The position numbers were made by a program, and so were the translations under genes. From Lysobacteraceae bacterium (GTDB taxonomy: Bacteria; Bdellovibrionota; UBA1018; JAGTJX01): a DNA stretch of 64,000 nt. The notes below the pieces were generated by a model. The model ran no database searches and had not been told where the DNA came from. It worked only from the letters and a program-made list of their open reading frames with translations. Shown piece after piece: positions 1 through 8,093 of this stretch. Position 1 is the first letter of the stretch, and the number at the start of each line of letters is the position of its first letter. The DNA lies in the NCBI GenBank assembly GCA_023657465.1, contig JAGTJX010000003.1, forward strand, positions 918,344 through 982,343. The letters are read 5' to 3'.

Positions 1-85
1 ATTGTGGAAGCACAATAGCCGCAAACACGAAGACCAAGAGATCTACTGATTTTGCGACAATTCGTTTTGAGGAGAGTGATTTCAT
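1..85 (-). CDS. RDD-family-like membrane protein, N-terminal fragment (runs off window)
   Basis: Only the first 28 codons lie in the window. The ATG at 83-85 overlaps the gmhA stop (ATGA arrangement), which argues for translational coupling and makes this start credible. The visible peptide begins MKSLSSKRIVAKSVDLL and turns into a hydrophobic helix. The spacing Arg-x3-Ala-x3-Asp at the start of a membrane segment is the signature of the RDD family of small membrane proteins. The family call is an inference from this short piece, and function cannot be assigned. Confidence 0.45.
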   Translation of the reverse strand, partial: MKSLSSKRIVAKSVDLLVFVFAAIVLPQ

Positions 86-663
86 ATGAAGAAACGATCG
101 AGAACATCCACCAGAGAATGAAGTGCAAACAAATGTGATTCTTGAATGCGACTCGAATTAGGTCCTTCTTTCACACAAAGTTTTACATCACCTAAGCCCA
201 GTAGTTTTCCACCGCCGCCGCCTGTTAGTACGATGATTTTGCATCCGATAGCCTTGGCAACTTCGACCGCTTTCAACACGTTAACGCTGTTTCCAGAAGT
301 AGAGATCGCTAGGAGCACGTCTTCAGGTTTTGCAATGGCTTGAACCTGACGAACGAAGACTTGGTCGTAGCCATAGTCATTGCCGATTGCAGTGAGATTA
401 GATGAATCTGTAGTGAGTGCTATTGCAGGAAGTGGCTTACGCTCAATGAGCATGCGGCCCACCATCTCAGCTGCGATATGCTGAGCATCTGCTGCTGATC
501 CACCATTACCGATGATGAGGAGCTTTCCGCCCTTGCGTATAGAGTCTCCAATCAACTTTGATGCATTAACCAGTGCTGAACTGTATTGATCAACAAATGC
601 TTTCTGAATGCTCAATGATTCTGAATGAGTTTTTTTGACGTACTCGAGTGGGGTTTCAGCCAT
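82..663 (-). CDS. gmhA: Sedoheptulose-7-phosphate isomerase (phosphoheptose isomerase)
   Basis: A cytoplasmic SIS-domain enzyme that converts sedoheptulose 7-phosphate to D-glycero-D-manno-heptose 7-phosphate, the first step to ADP-heptose for the LPS inner core. The 193 residues match the usual family length. The sugar-phosphate loop GNGGSAADAQH lies at residues 52-62, with His62 and Glu66 followed by Gln174 and His182 in the C-terminal QESH...H helix. These four correspond to the zinc/active-site set of E. coli GmhA. A second SIS phosphate loop (STSGNS) is near residue 120. It is divergent from trxA with a 44-bp gap and overlaps the next minus-strand gene by 4 bp, so the two are likely cotranscribed. 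Confidence 0.95.
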   Translation of the reverse strand: MAETPLEYVKKTHSESLSIQKAFVDQYSSALVNASKLIGDSIRKGGKLLIIGNGGSAADAQHIAAEMVGRMLIERKPLPAIALTTDSSNLTAIGNDYGYDQVFVRQVQAIAKPEDVLLAISTSGNSVNVLKAVEVAKAIGCKIIVLTGGGGGKLLGLGDVKLCVKEGPNSSRIQESHLFALHSLVDVLDRFFI

Positions 664-707
664 ATTTGTGGTAACCTTAGACCAATTTCTTAGGAAAGGA
701 AATCGTT

Positions 708-1040
708 ATGGCAGGTACAAATACACTCACAGCAACTGACAGTAATTTTGACTCAGAAGTTCTAAAAAACAATGAGCTCACCATTGTAGATTTCTGGGCA
801 GAGTGGTGCGGTCCATGCAAACAACTCGGTCCAAAAATCGATGAAATTGCTAGCGAGTACTCAGGCAAAGTGAAGGTTTACAAAATGAACGTCGATGAAA
901 ACCCAGACGTTCCAACTCGCTTTCATATCCGCGGAATTCCTACTGTGATCTTCTTCAAAGGTGGACAAGTCGTTGACCAAGTGGTGGGCAATCAGTCCAA
1001 AGATGTGTTTGTTGAAGTCATCAACAAGCGCGGCGCGTAA
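708..1040 (+). CDS. trxA: Thioredoxin
   Basis: A small cytoplasmic dithiol oxidoreductase that reduces protein disulfides and is itself recharged by thioredoxin reductase. The single thioredoxin domain is 110 residues with the canonical active site WCGPC at residues 33-37, Asp28 as the buried acid, and the cis-proline loop GIPT with Pro78. There is no signal peptide. A clear ribosome binding site (AGGAAAGGA, 694-702) precedes the ATG. The gene stands alone, divergent from gmhA and convergent with the ExbD-like gene 22 bp downstream, so its promoter must lie in the short gap at 664-707. Confidence 0.96.
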   Translation: MAGTNTLTATDSNFDSEVLKNNELTIVDFWAEWCGPCKQLGPKIDEIASEYSGKVKVYKMNVDENPDVPTRFHIRGIPTVIFFKGGQVVDQVVGNQSKDVFVEVINKRGA

Positions 1041-1062
1041 TTTTTTTAGATTAAAAAAAGAA

Positions 1063-1644
1063 TCACATGACTTCGCGTTTCATCGCGAGAAGTCTGAATA
1101 CTCGATAACCAGCTGCGCCAGCGGTGTACATCACCTTTCGCAGTGTATCGTAACTGATCCTCTTATCTGCTTGAATGGCTAAGATTCCATCAAACGGAAG
1201 TGGCGCACCCTTATCATCTCTCGCTTGGGACTTGGCTCGGAGGAGCTCGGACTTGTCCTTTGCTTTCACCAGAGCATCAAACAGCGGCATGATTCGGAAT
1301 CCGCGTTCATCGAGATCACCCTTCTTAAACGCATAAGTCACTTCCTCCTTAGAAGTATTGAGATCTGCGGTCGTATTGAAATCCAAAATCCTCTCGGATT
1401 CGAAAGTCATTGCTTCAGGTGTGATCACGAGATGCAAACTATCAGGCGGATTGAGCTCGGACTTGGAATAAGGAATTTGAATTCCCTTCACACTAGAAAA
1501 ATTATTCTGAGAAGTAGAGTAGCTCTTGAGTAAGAAAACAAGAATGATGACGAGAACGTCCATCATAGAAGTCAATTGAAGTTCGAACGAACTATCAATC
1601 CTACGGCGAGCTCTACGATTTCGAATTGAACCGCGAAATCCCAT
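1063..1644 (-). CDS. ExbD/TolR-family biopolymer transport protein (AglS-like position)
   Basis: Inner-membrane stator component of a proton-driven motor. The 193 residues comprise a basic cytoplasmic N-terminus, one membrane helix at about residues 24-42 holding the proton-carrying Asp29 (motif SMMDVLVIILVFLL), and a periplasmic domain of about 145 residues, somewhat longer than a minimal ExbD. It is last in a compact set of one ExbB/MotA-type and two ExbD-type genes with zero to six bp gaps. That layout resembles AglR-AglQ-AglS, the gliding motor of myxobacteria, which also has homologues in Bdellovibrio. Whether it drives motility or an envelope process cannot be decided from sequence. Confidence 0.85.
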   Translation of the reverse strand: MGFRGSIRNRRARRRIDSSFELQLTSMMDVLVIILVFLLKSYSTSQNNFSSVKGIQIPYSKSELNPPDSLHLVITPEAMTFESERILDFNTTADLNTSKEEVTYAFKKGDLDERGFRIMPLFDALVKAKDKSELLRAKSQARDDKGAPLPFDGILAIQADKRISYDTLRKVMYTAGAAGYRVFRLLAMKREVM

Positions 1645-2190
1645 TTAGGAGTCCCCCAGAAGATTCCCGAAAACAATCTCGGAGAATAAATTTTTCACCA
1701 CTTCGTCGACACCTGTCGTTTCGTTCTTAAGGGCGATGGGAGGATCAGTAGGCTCTAGTCCTCGAGAGGTATCCATCACGGAAACTAAGATGTCGTAGTT
1801 CACGCCACCTTCGGGTGCGAATACGATTTTGGTTTCCTTCGGGAACTGCTGTTTGATCTTCACTAGAGCATCATGAACTTGAGTGAGGTCAGGCTTACCG
1901 GGTTCGAGTGCTGGAATCTTCTTCGCAGTGATTCTCTCAAACGGACTCCAGATCTCTACTTCGTTTGATCTTAAAGTAAGCGTGAGCTGGAGTGGCTTCT
2001 CTTTCATCACTACATCATTGATCGACTTAGAAGCGACAGGAGCTTGAGACTCGACTGCTACTAAGGTGAGGAACGACATCGTGAAGAGCAAGAATGAGAT
2101 CATCGTAATGAGAGCGTCCAACATCGGAACTAAGTTCAGTTCGATGTTCTTCTTATTCGATTTTCTTAAAAGACTCGGCCGTTTGAGCAC
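1645..2190 (-). CDS. ExbD/TolR-family biopolymer transport protein (AglQ-like position)
   Basis: Second ExbD-type stator protein of the triplet, 181 residues. A basic N-terminus (residues 1-14) leads to LVPMLDALITMISFLLF, a membrane helix with the conserved proton-relay Asp25, then a periplasmic domain. The stop of this gene and the start of the next one (1644/1645) abut directly, so translation is probably coupled. The two ExbD proteins differ strongly outside the membrane helix, suggesting a heteromeric stator rather than a recent duplication. Confidence 0.86.
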   Translation of the reverse strand: MLKRPSLLRKSNKKNIELNLVPMLDALITMISFLLFTMSFLTLVAVESQAPVASKSINDVVMKEKPLQLTLTLRSNEVEIWSPFERITAKKIPALEPGKPDLTQVHDALVKIKQQFPKETKIVFAPEGGVNYDILVSVMDTSRGLEPTDPPIALKNETTGVDEVVKNLFSEIVFGNLLGDS

Positions 2191-2196
2191 TAACGG

Positions 2197-2862
2197 TTAC
2201 TCCTGTTCGCTGGAATGGCGATATTTACGTGCAGAAAGTAGATCCATGAGTTTCACACCGAATTCATCGATCTCTTCTAAGATCTTAGTCGCTCGGTTAG
2301 AAAGGATTGAGTGAGCCACCATGGTGAAAATCGCTGTCACAAGTCCGAACGCTGTAGCGTTCATCGCTTCAGCGATACCCGCAGAGAGAATCGCTTGTCG
2401 CTGTGCTGGATCTGCAAGAGCAACAGCGTTGAATGACTTAATCAGACCCGTGATCGTTCCTAATAATCCCAAGAGAGTGGCGATATTCGCAATGAGTGCA
2501 AGATACGGAAGACGTTTCTCAAGTTTTGGAATCACTTCCAAGCTTGCTGCATCGATTGCGTTTTGAATTTGTGATTGATCACGTGAAGCGCGCTGTAGAC
2601 CTGATTTGATCACCTTTGCTAAAGCTGCTTTTCCAGCACCATTACAAACTCGGATCGCTCCATCCAGATCGTTTGCTAAAATATATTTTTGAACTTCGAA
2701 CATGAAGGAAGTTCCATCGACATTGTAATGTCCAAACAGTCTGATGAATCGCTCGATGACAAGTGCTACCGAAACCGCAAATGCGACTGCGATGGGCATG
2801 ACCCAGAAACCGCCTTGTTGAAACATGATGATAAAACCTTGGATTGCGCCTGCTTGCTCCAT
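2197..2862 (-). CDS. MotA/TolQ/ExbB-family proton channel protein (AglR-like)
   Basis: Polytopic inner-membrane subunit that forms the proton channel with the two downstream ExbD-type proteins. The frame is open up to 2928, but I start at the ATG at 2862. It is preceded at 8 nt by GGGAGGA, whereas the upstream ATG has no ribosome binding site. The result is 221 residues: a first membrane helix near residues 20-40, a cytoplasmic region, and two C-terminal helices carrying the family motif region LGLLGTITGLIKSFNAVA. It is the first gene of a three-gene minus-strand operon ending at 1063. Confidence 0.88.
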   Translation of the reverse strand: MEQAGAIQGFIIMFQQGGFWVMPIAVAFAVSVALVIERFIRLFGHYNVDGTSFMFEVQKYILANDLDGAIRVCNGAGKAALAKVIKSGLQRASRDQSQIQNAIDAASLEVIPKLEKRLPYLALIANIATLLGLLGTITGLIKSFNAVALADPAQRQAILSAGIAEAMNATAFGLVTAIFTMVAHSILSNRATKILEEIDEFGVKLMDLLSARKYRHSSEQE

Positions 2863-2870
2863 CTGATTGA

Positions 2871-2877
2871 TCCTCCC
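2871..2877 (-). promoter_or_regulatory. Ribosome binding site that sets the exbB-like start
   Basis: On the minus strand this reads GGGAGGA, 8 nt upstream of the ATG at 2862. The alternative in-frame ATG at 2928 has only AT-rich sequence without a purine block before it. The site therefore removes 22 residues from the longest possible reading. Confidence 0.75.
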
Positions 2878-2942
2878 GATCAGTATATTATTAAGGATAA
2901 CCGATGGTTGAGCAGCGTCAAACGTCATGATTTTGGCGACAA

Positions 2943-3671
2943 TTAGTCTGCTGGAGTAAATCGAAGTAACCGATAACCCATCATACCTAGAGTGCTAGTA
3001 TCAGCATTATCTGTAAAAGATTCACAATCACTGATGTATTGATCCCCTTCCATGTTGTAAACGACTGAACATTCATACTTGTCCTTCTCATTTGGAATGA
3101 CATCTACGACTGTTACCCAATGCCAATTCGTTAGCGAGTATTTAAGTAAAACTGGAGTGGGTTGAATTAAAACCGAATAAACACCACGGTTTCGACTTGC
3201 AGTTGGATTAGCATTTGGAAATTTAGACCAATACAAAGTTGCTTTCAGTTCTAATAAAAACTCATTTGATGTCTCAGGCTTTACAACTGACCATTCACCT
3301 TTTGGACAAAAGAGTGCTGTGTATTGACGCTCACTAAAGAGTTTTTTGAGTGTTTTTTTCAATGTTTTAGGCTGCGAACCAGGAGTGAGGTCATACGCTC
3401 CGTAAGCCTCTACACCCTTAGGAGAGACATGTTTTCCGCACATCATAGTCGTAATATTAGCTGCAGCTGTTTGGCCGCACTTACCTTCATATCCAGAAAA
3501 CTCAGGAACGGGCTGTGGGCTAGAAATTGTTTCATCAGGGCAAACATGAAGAGTTGCTTTCTCCATGAGAGGCTTTATTCCCTGATCATAGTTAGTAATT
3601 TTTTTTGAGCAAAGCACGACCTTAATTTCAGCATAAGAAGCAAAACTGAATAAAAAAACAAACAGCATCAT
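2943..3671 (-). CDS. Secreted protein with a candidate Cys-His peptidase core
   Basis: 242 residues starting with a short hydrophobic export signal (about residues 1-14, cleavage after SYA). The mature part contains GKCGQTAAANI (Cys65 at the head of a helix) and NWHWVTVVDV (His184 in a strand), then an Asn/Asp-rich segment (Asn206 in YNMEGD). This order of Cys at a helix start followed by a late His with small hydrophobic residues is typical of papain/C39-like folds. I infer a cysteine-peptidase-like fold but cannot name a family. Six further Cys may form disulfides. It sits upstream of the ExbBDD operon with an 80-bp gap and is divergent from argS. Confidence 0.6.
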   Translation of the reverse strand: MMLFVFLFSFASYAEIKVVLCSKKITNYDQGIKPLMEKATLHVCPDETISSPQPVPEFSGYEGKCGQTAAANITTMMCGKHVSPKGVEAYGAYDLTPGSQPKTLKKTLKKLFSERQYTALFCPKGEWSVVKPETSNEFLLELKATLYWSKFPNANPTASRNRGVYSVLIQPTPVLLKYSLTNWHWVTVVDVIPNEKDKYECSVVYNMEGDQYISDCESFTDNADTSTLGMMGYRLLRFTPAD

Positions 3672-3700
3672 ACTTCATCTATAAAGCAATTGAAGTGCCA

Positions 3701-3717
3701 CTCTCAGTGGCTGAGAG
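3701..3717. repeat. Short perfect inverted repeat between divergent genes
   Basis: CTCTCAG-tgg-CTGAGAG: two 7-bp arms with a 3-nt spacer, in the 148-bp region between the divergent secreted peptidase-like gene and argS. It could be an operator or an RNA hairpin in the leader of the minus-strand gene. No T-run follows on either strand, so it is not a terminator. Confidence 0.4.
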
Positions 3718-3819
3718 CGTTGAAACAATTGAGTTTTATATGATTTTAGTAACAAAATCTGACTATGAAATAGACAGCTGTGCTTTTGTTAAACAGGTTT
3801 TCAAGGTACAAGTAATCCT

Positions 3820-5574
3820 ATGCAACGTTTCGCTATTCAGGCTGCTGAACTCATCGCCGATTCCCTAGGGAAACCCTTCACTGTAGAGGAACTCTCCATT
3901 CCACAGGATAGAACTCACGGTGACTTCGCCTTCCCTTGCTTCAAAATGGCAAAGGAACTGAGAAAAGCACCTCCCGAAATCGCAAAAGATTTCGCTTCGA
4001 AGATCCAATCTTCTGCACACAAATATTTAAGTTCATTCACGGTTGCGTCTGTTGGCCCATTCGTCAACTTCACCGTCACTCGTGAAGCAGCGATGAACGC
4101 ATTCCTTCCTCAAATTCTAGAAGGTGCTGATTGTGGATCATTTGGAAAGTTGAAGCCTGGTTCACGTGGCAAGTGGACTCTCGAATTCAGCTCACCCAAT
4201 ATCGCAAAGCCTTTTAATATTTATCACCTTCGAGGAACAGCTCTCGGCGCTGCTCTCTCTCGAGCGGGTGTACACCGTGGATTCGATGTCGTAAAAATCA
4301 ATCACTTAGGTGATTGGGGAACACAATACGGTAAACTTGCTGTCGCGTTCAAACTCTACAAAAACGAAATGCCAGCCAATCCCACGATTCCTGATTTGGT
4401 GAACATCTACGTGAAGTTCCACCAAGATCTCGAGAAAGATCCCACACTCGAAGATCAAGCTCGCCAGGCATTTGTTAATCTCGAAAACAACGAACCCGAA
4501 ATCACAGCCCTGTGGAAGAACTGTGTAGAGATCGCGCTCAAAGAATTCACAGCAACCTACAAAAGACTCGATATCGAGTTCGATCATTACTGGGGTGAGA
4601 GCTTCTACAAGGACTTACTGAAGCCACTTGTTCAAAAACTAAAAGATCAAAAACTATTAGTCGAAAGCGAAGGCGCATGGATTGTTCCTGTCACCGACCG
4701 TGAAGGCCGAGAGATTCCTCCTTGCATCTTGGAGAAGAAAGACGGCGCTTCGATTTATGCAACTCGAGATCTCGCGGCTGCAATCTATCGCCATGACAAG
4801 TTCAAGTTCGATCGCATGACTTACATCGTAGGCCAAGAGCAGAAGCTTCATTTTCAGCAAGTCTTCGGTGTACTCCGCAAGATGGGGTTCGAGTGGGAGA
4901 AAGTCTGTGAGCATGTCGCTACAGGCCTCTACCGATTCAAAGATGCTAAAATGTCTACTCGCAAAGGCAACTTCGTCACGCTTGATAGCGTCCTTGAAGA
5001 AGCCAAAACAAAATCAAAAGAATTACTCATCGCTCGCACTCAAGATACGCGCACTCAATACCAAGACTTCCCTGGTGGCTACGATGGATTCATTGAGGAG
5101 ACTTCAGAAGCAGTCGCAATTGGTGCTGTCGTATTCCATGACCTCTCTACAGATCCTGCACGTGATGTAGAATTCGACTTGGATAGAGTCGTGAGTTTCG
5201 AAGGCGAGACTGGACCTTACCTTCAATACGCTTATATCAGGTGCTTGAGCATCTTAAGGAAAGCAGGACGTGATGCTGATTTCAACCCTGCTCTCATCGC
5301 TCGGCTTACTCATCCAGCTGAACTCACTCTCGTGAAACAGTTGGGACTCTTCGGAACACATCTGGATCGCACACTGAATTTCGCCAAGGCTTCTCAGCTT
5401 TGTAACTTCCTCATTGATGTCTCTAAGGACTTCGGACACTTCTATAGAGAGTGCCATGTGATGGGAGATGACCCAGAACTCACCAGTGCACGTCTCATGC
5501 TCGTCGAGTCCACTCGCAGGATCATGGGCTTGGGCATGAAGATCTTAGGCGTTCCAAGACCGAGCCGAATGTAA
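3820..5574 (+). CDS. argS: Arginyl-tRNA synthetase
   Basis: Class I aminoacyl-tRNA synthetase that charges tRNA-Arg in the cytoplasm. The 584 residues match the family. Domains in order: N-terminal Add-1 domain (about 1-115), catalytic Rossmann core starting at FSSPNIAKPF (about 123-132), KMSTRKG loop at 377-383, and the helical anticodon-binding DALR domain (about 465-584, ending PRPSRM). The class I HIGH signature, usually HVGH or similar here, reads Asn133-Ile-Tyr-His136. The last His is kept, while the first His and the Gly are replaced. It is a single gene, with the 270-bp inverted repeat beginning 2 bp after its stop. Confidence 0.96.
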   Translation: MQRFAIQAAELIADSLGKPFTVEELSIPQDRTHGDFAFPCFKMAKELRKAPPEIAKDFASKIQSSAHKYLSSFTVASVGPFVNFTVTREAAMNAFLPQILEGADCGSFGKLKPGSRGKWTLEFSSPNIAKPFNIYHLRGTALGAALSRAGVHRGFDVVKINHLGDWGTQYGKLAVAFKLYKNEMPANPTIPDLVNIYVKFHQDLEKDPTLEDQARQAFVNLENNEPEITALWKNCVEIALKEFTATYKRLDIEFDHYWGESFYKDLLKPLVQKLKDQKLLVESEGAWIVPVTDREGREIPPCILEKKDGASIYATRDLAAAIYRHDKFKFDRMTYIVGQEQKLHFQQVFGVLRKMGFEWEKVCEHVATGLYRFKDAKMSTRKGNFVTLDSVLEEAKTKSKELLIARTQDTRTQYQDFPGGYDGFIEETSEAVAIGAVVFHDLSTDPARDVEFDLDRVVSFEGETGPYLQYAYIRCLSILRKAGRDADFNPALIARLTHPAELTLVKQLGLFGTHLDRTLNFAKASQLCNFLIDVSKDFGHFYRECHVMGDDPELTSARLMLVESTRRIMGLGMKILGVPRPSRM

Positions 5575-5576
5575 CC

Positions 5577-5846
5577 CCGCTCCCGTTCGTACGTCTGATA
5601 TTTTACTCCTATCTATCCAAACGACCAGCTTGCTGAGTTTCATGCCAGCGGATGCGTGCTCCCTTTTTCTTTTTCAAACCGCACTCGAACGGGCTCCTGC
5701 CCTTTTATGGGAGCGCATCCAGCTCCATAAAATCTCGTGCTCATTGAAAAAGAAAGAGGGAGAGGCATGCAAAGCAGGAGCTGTACTCAGCAAGCTGGTC
5801 GTTTGGATAGATAGGGATAGAGAATGAGATGTACGAACGGGAGCGG
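5577..5846. repeat. 270-bp imperfect inverted repeat (giant hairpin) filling a convergent intergenic region
   Basis: The element runs from 2 bp after the argS stop to 2 bp before the stop of the convergent gene at 5849. The arms are collinear: a perfect 16-bp end (5577-5592 with 5831-5846), a 15-nt mismatched bubble on each side, a perfect 31-bp block (5608-5638 with 5785-5815), then a diverged block around a pyrimidine-rich CTTTTTCTTTTTCAA-type segment (about 5658-5677 with 5744-5762). A small inner hairpin with TTTTATGG / CCATAAAA arms lies near 5703-5732. An open frame at 5630-5827 is only a by-product of the repeat. It could be a large bidirectional terminator or a miniature mobile element; I see no second copy in this window and no clear target duplication. 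Confidence 0.85.
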
Positions 5847-5848
5847 AA

Positions 5849-6220
5849 TTAGTTCGACTCAGTATCAGTCTGATCGAGGATCACATGAGCAAGCTCAAGA
5901 TCTGTGACTTGCTCGTCTAGCTTCTTGAACTCATCGGACTCGCGCATCTTGCTCATCAATGATCGAAGTAACTCTGAAGAGCCTTCGCCTTCGTTCATGA
6001 TGAATATTGCTGCGTCTTCAGCGATGACATTCATCGCAGCTTCTTTGTTCTTCGAAGATTCCTGAACTGATCCTGTATCAGAAGCAACCAAGTAAACCGC
6101 AACTGCTGTCACAGCTAGTCCACCAATCGTTGTCCATGTGAGTGTCGAGAGTGCCTGGGCTCTCGGAGCAGAAACACTGAGGGTAACGATGGTCAAGAGT
6201 GACAAGATTAAGTTTTTCAT
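5849..6220 (-). CDS. Small exported membrane protein, paralogue of the gene at 8137-8517
   Basis: 123 residues: a signal peptide (about 1-22, ending RAQA), a membrane helix (about 28-46, GGLAVTAVAVYLVA), a short linker and a predicted helical C-terminal domain with the conserved stretch KEAAMNVIAEDAAIFIMNEG, rich in acidic residues. The 8137-8517 product shares this architecture and stretch (KEAVLNVVADDAAAFIMNDG). The family is unknown to me. It is downstream of, and in the same direction as, the Lnb_N-domain gene, with a 46-bp gap, so it may be cotranscribed with it. Confidence 0.75.
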   Translation of the reverse strand: MKNLILSLLTIVTLSVSAPRAQALSTLTWTTIGGLAVTAVAVYLVASDTGSVQESSKNKEAAMNVIAEDAAIFIMNEGEGSSELLRSLMSKMRESDEFKKLDEQVTDLELAHVILDQTDTESN

Positions 6221-6266
6221 AGGGCCAGCGTATCCGTGAACTGAAGCACGGTCAAGCTGCAGAGGG

Positions 6267-8093
6267 TTACTCTAATTGCTTCAAAATCCACTTACGAAAG
6301 AGAGTTTTATTGGCCTGAATATTCCTCAGCTCCTCTAGCTCTGACTTGAAAAGAGCTTCAAGTATCTTCCTCAGCTCAGGTGAACTGATTCCAGCGCTCT
6401 GCGTATGATCAGGTATCACCTCCAACCACTCGCCCACTAATGGAATTCCGTAACCTGGCTGGATCATCTTCCAAGGTTGTCGTTCCTTGAGCTCAAGTGA
6501 GAGTCTATCGACTTCTTTTTTGACCTCAGAATTTGTGTCTTCCATTTGTTGAAGAACATGCTTCTCGAATTCTTTGTTTTTAGAATATTCGACTGAAGAC
6601 TCAATGATGAATGCAGCTGCTGCGATTTTTTCTCGACGTGCAGAGTCTGCGACAATTCTCGCTCTCACATGATCTCGCCTCTCAATTGCACCCAGGACAA
6701 AATATTTTTCCTGAGTCACTCCAAGAATACCTAAAGCAGAATCGAAGTCCGCCTTCTTGGAACGAAACACTGTTTTGCTCGCCTTGTCGACCCAACCTGA
6801 TTTGATCAGTGTCTTATAAAACTTTTTAGGAGTGAGTGTATGAAGACCCGATCCTGTTACACTCTCGTCTGCAACTTTCATAAGATGAAGCGATTCTGTA
6901 CCGCAGTTGTTGGTGATGAAAGTGTATTTACCGAGATATCCCCAGTAGGACTCAATCGTTGATTCAATGAAAGCTTGCTTCTCAAGCTCAGTGAATTGAA
7001 TGGGAAGACTGATGAGATCACGCATCTCTTCCTTCGTGTATTCAGTGATGACTTCAGAGAAGGGTATGAGGAACATCTTCGAGGGATACTTGCCTATAAT
7101 GCCCTTGATGTAATTGATCATGATGTCTGAAACATTGGCTCTATAACTAATAACGACATGGTACGCGACGTCGTTACGACACTCAGGCCCTACGGTTTTG
7201 CGCTCGGGAGCACAGATGATTAGTCTAAACATCGCATGTCCCCACTTGCTCATTGCAGCTGTACCCGTATCTGCATAGAGATAATGAACCTCAGCGATAC
7301 GTGCAGGATTAAGATCAGAAGTGATCTTCAAGTCCAAGTTGGGATTACGTGAACTGAGCTTCACAGTGGTCTGTGGTTTGCATGATCTCGAACCTGCAAA
7401 AGGATCTGAGAAGTGCTCTAAGAAGTATCCTTGAAGAGCAGGACGTCTACATGCGAACTCAGGATCAAGTAGGAAGTATTCGAAGTTTACTGCGAGTGCT
7501 TCTCTGGGGTTTTTTAACTCATAACGATCTGGACTGCGTGCTCCTAATTTGTTCTTTTGAGAAAGGGGTGTGTAGAAACCCATGAATACGAGATCGCTCC
7601 ACCACTTGTGCAACTTCTGAAAGCGTGTGAGCGCGCGGAAGCGAGAATTAATCGAGAGCTTCATGACCGAATCATAGATGTGCATCCATTCATGTATGAG
7701 GGTAGCGACAGCAAGTCTATATCCCGTTCTATGACCGCAGCCGTACTGAGTAGAATCGTTCTCGCCTAATTGGATCTCATCCAAAAGCCCTGAGTGGATT
7801 TTGATGATGGGAGCTGAAAGAGGAAGGTCAGTGGTGTGACCATAGAAGAGTCGGCCTTTAGGTTTAGGATCAGACTCACTCACGACACAAAGAGGAAGGC
7901 CAAACTCACGGCTTCCTAATTTCTTAAATTTGATAGTGAATGCTACCGGACTGACGAGAGTGCGCTGAACCTGAATGGGGAGTCTTCTCCATGAGTCCTG
8001 AATCCAGGCCTGAACATATGCCGGCTTTTCTGCTGATTGAGCAGAATGAGGAATCAGACTATAAAAAAGAAGAAGCCCCGCGTTAACTAACAC
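6267..8093 (-). CDS. Exported protein: zincin-like HExxH region fused to a DUF4105/Lnb_N-type domain
   Basis: 608 residues with a weak signal peptide (about 1-20, ending SAQSA). The N-terminal half contains HEWMH at 134-138 in the context ATLIHEWMHIYD, a zinc-peptidase-like helix. The central part carries the DUF4105/Lnb_N pattern: KWGHAMFRL with His286 and FITNNCGTESLH with Cys397, a permuted papain-like Cys/His pair. The tail (about 470-608) is helical and charged. The role is unknown; both halves suggest hydrolysis of protein, peptidoglycan or lipoprotein substrates in the periplasm or outside. The start is a GTG inside a terminator-like hairpin. It is flanked on both sides by paralogous small membrane proteins. 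Confidence 0.7.
   Translation of the reverse strand: MLVNAGLLLFYSLIPHSAQSAEKPAYVQAWIQDSWRRLPIQVQRTLVSPVAFTIKFKKLGSREFGLPLCVVSESDPKPKGRLFYGHTTDLPLSAPIIKIHSGLLDEIQLGENDSTQYGCGHRTGYRLAVATLIHEWMHIYDSVMKLSINSRFRALTRFQKLHKWWSDLVFMGFYTPLSQKNKLGARSPDRYELKNPREALAVNFEYFLLDPEFACRRPALQGYFLEHFSDPFAGSRSCKPQTTVKLSSRNPNLDLKITSDLNPARIAEVHYLYADTGTAAMSKWGHAMFRLIICAPERKTVGPECRNDVAYHVVISYRANVSDIMINYIKGIIGKYPSKMFLIPFSEVITEYTKEEMRDLISLPIQFTELEKQAFIESTIESYWGYLGKYTFITNNCGTESLHLMKVADESVTGSGLHTLTPKKFYKTLIKSGWVDKASKTVFRSKKADFDSALGILGVTQEKYFVLGAIERRDHVRARIVADSARREKIAAAAFIIESSVEYSKNKEFEKHVLQQMEDTNSEVKKEVDRLSLELKERQPWKMIQPGYGIPLVGEWLEVIPDHTQSAGISSPELRKILEALFKSELEELRNIQANKTLFRKWILKQLE

Noticed and set aside
1041..1062. Bidirectional terminator between trxA and the ExbD-like gene
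   Set aside because: The only symmetry is an AT-only palindrome (T-run, AGAT, A-run) without a GC stem.
5630..5827. Open reading frame inside the 270-bp inverted repeat
   Set aside because: It starts with TTG, has no ribosome binding site, and its sequence follows from the repeat. No protein-like features.
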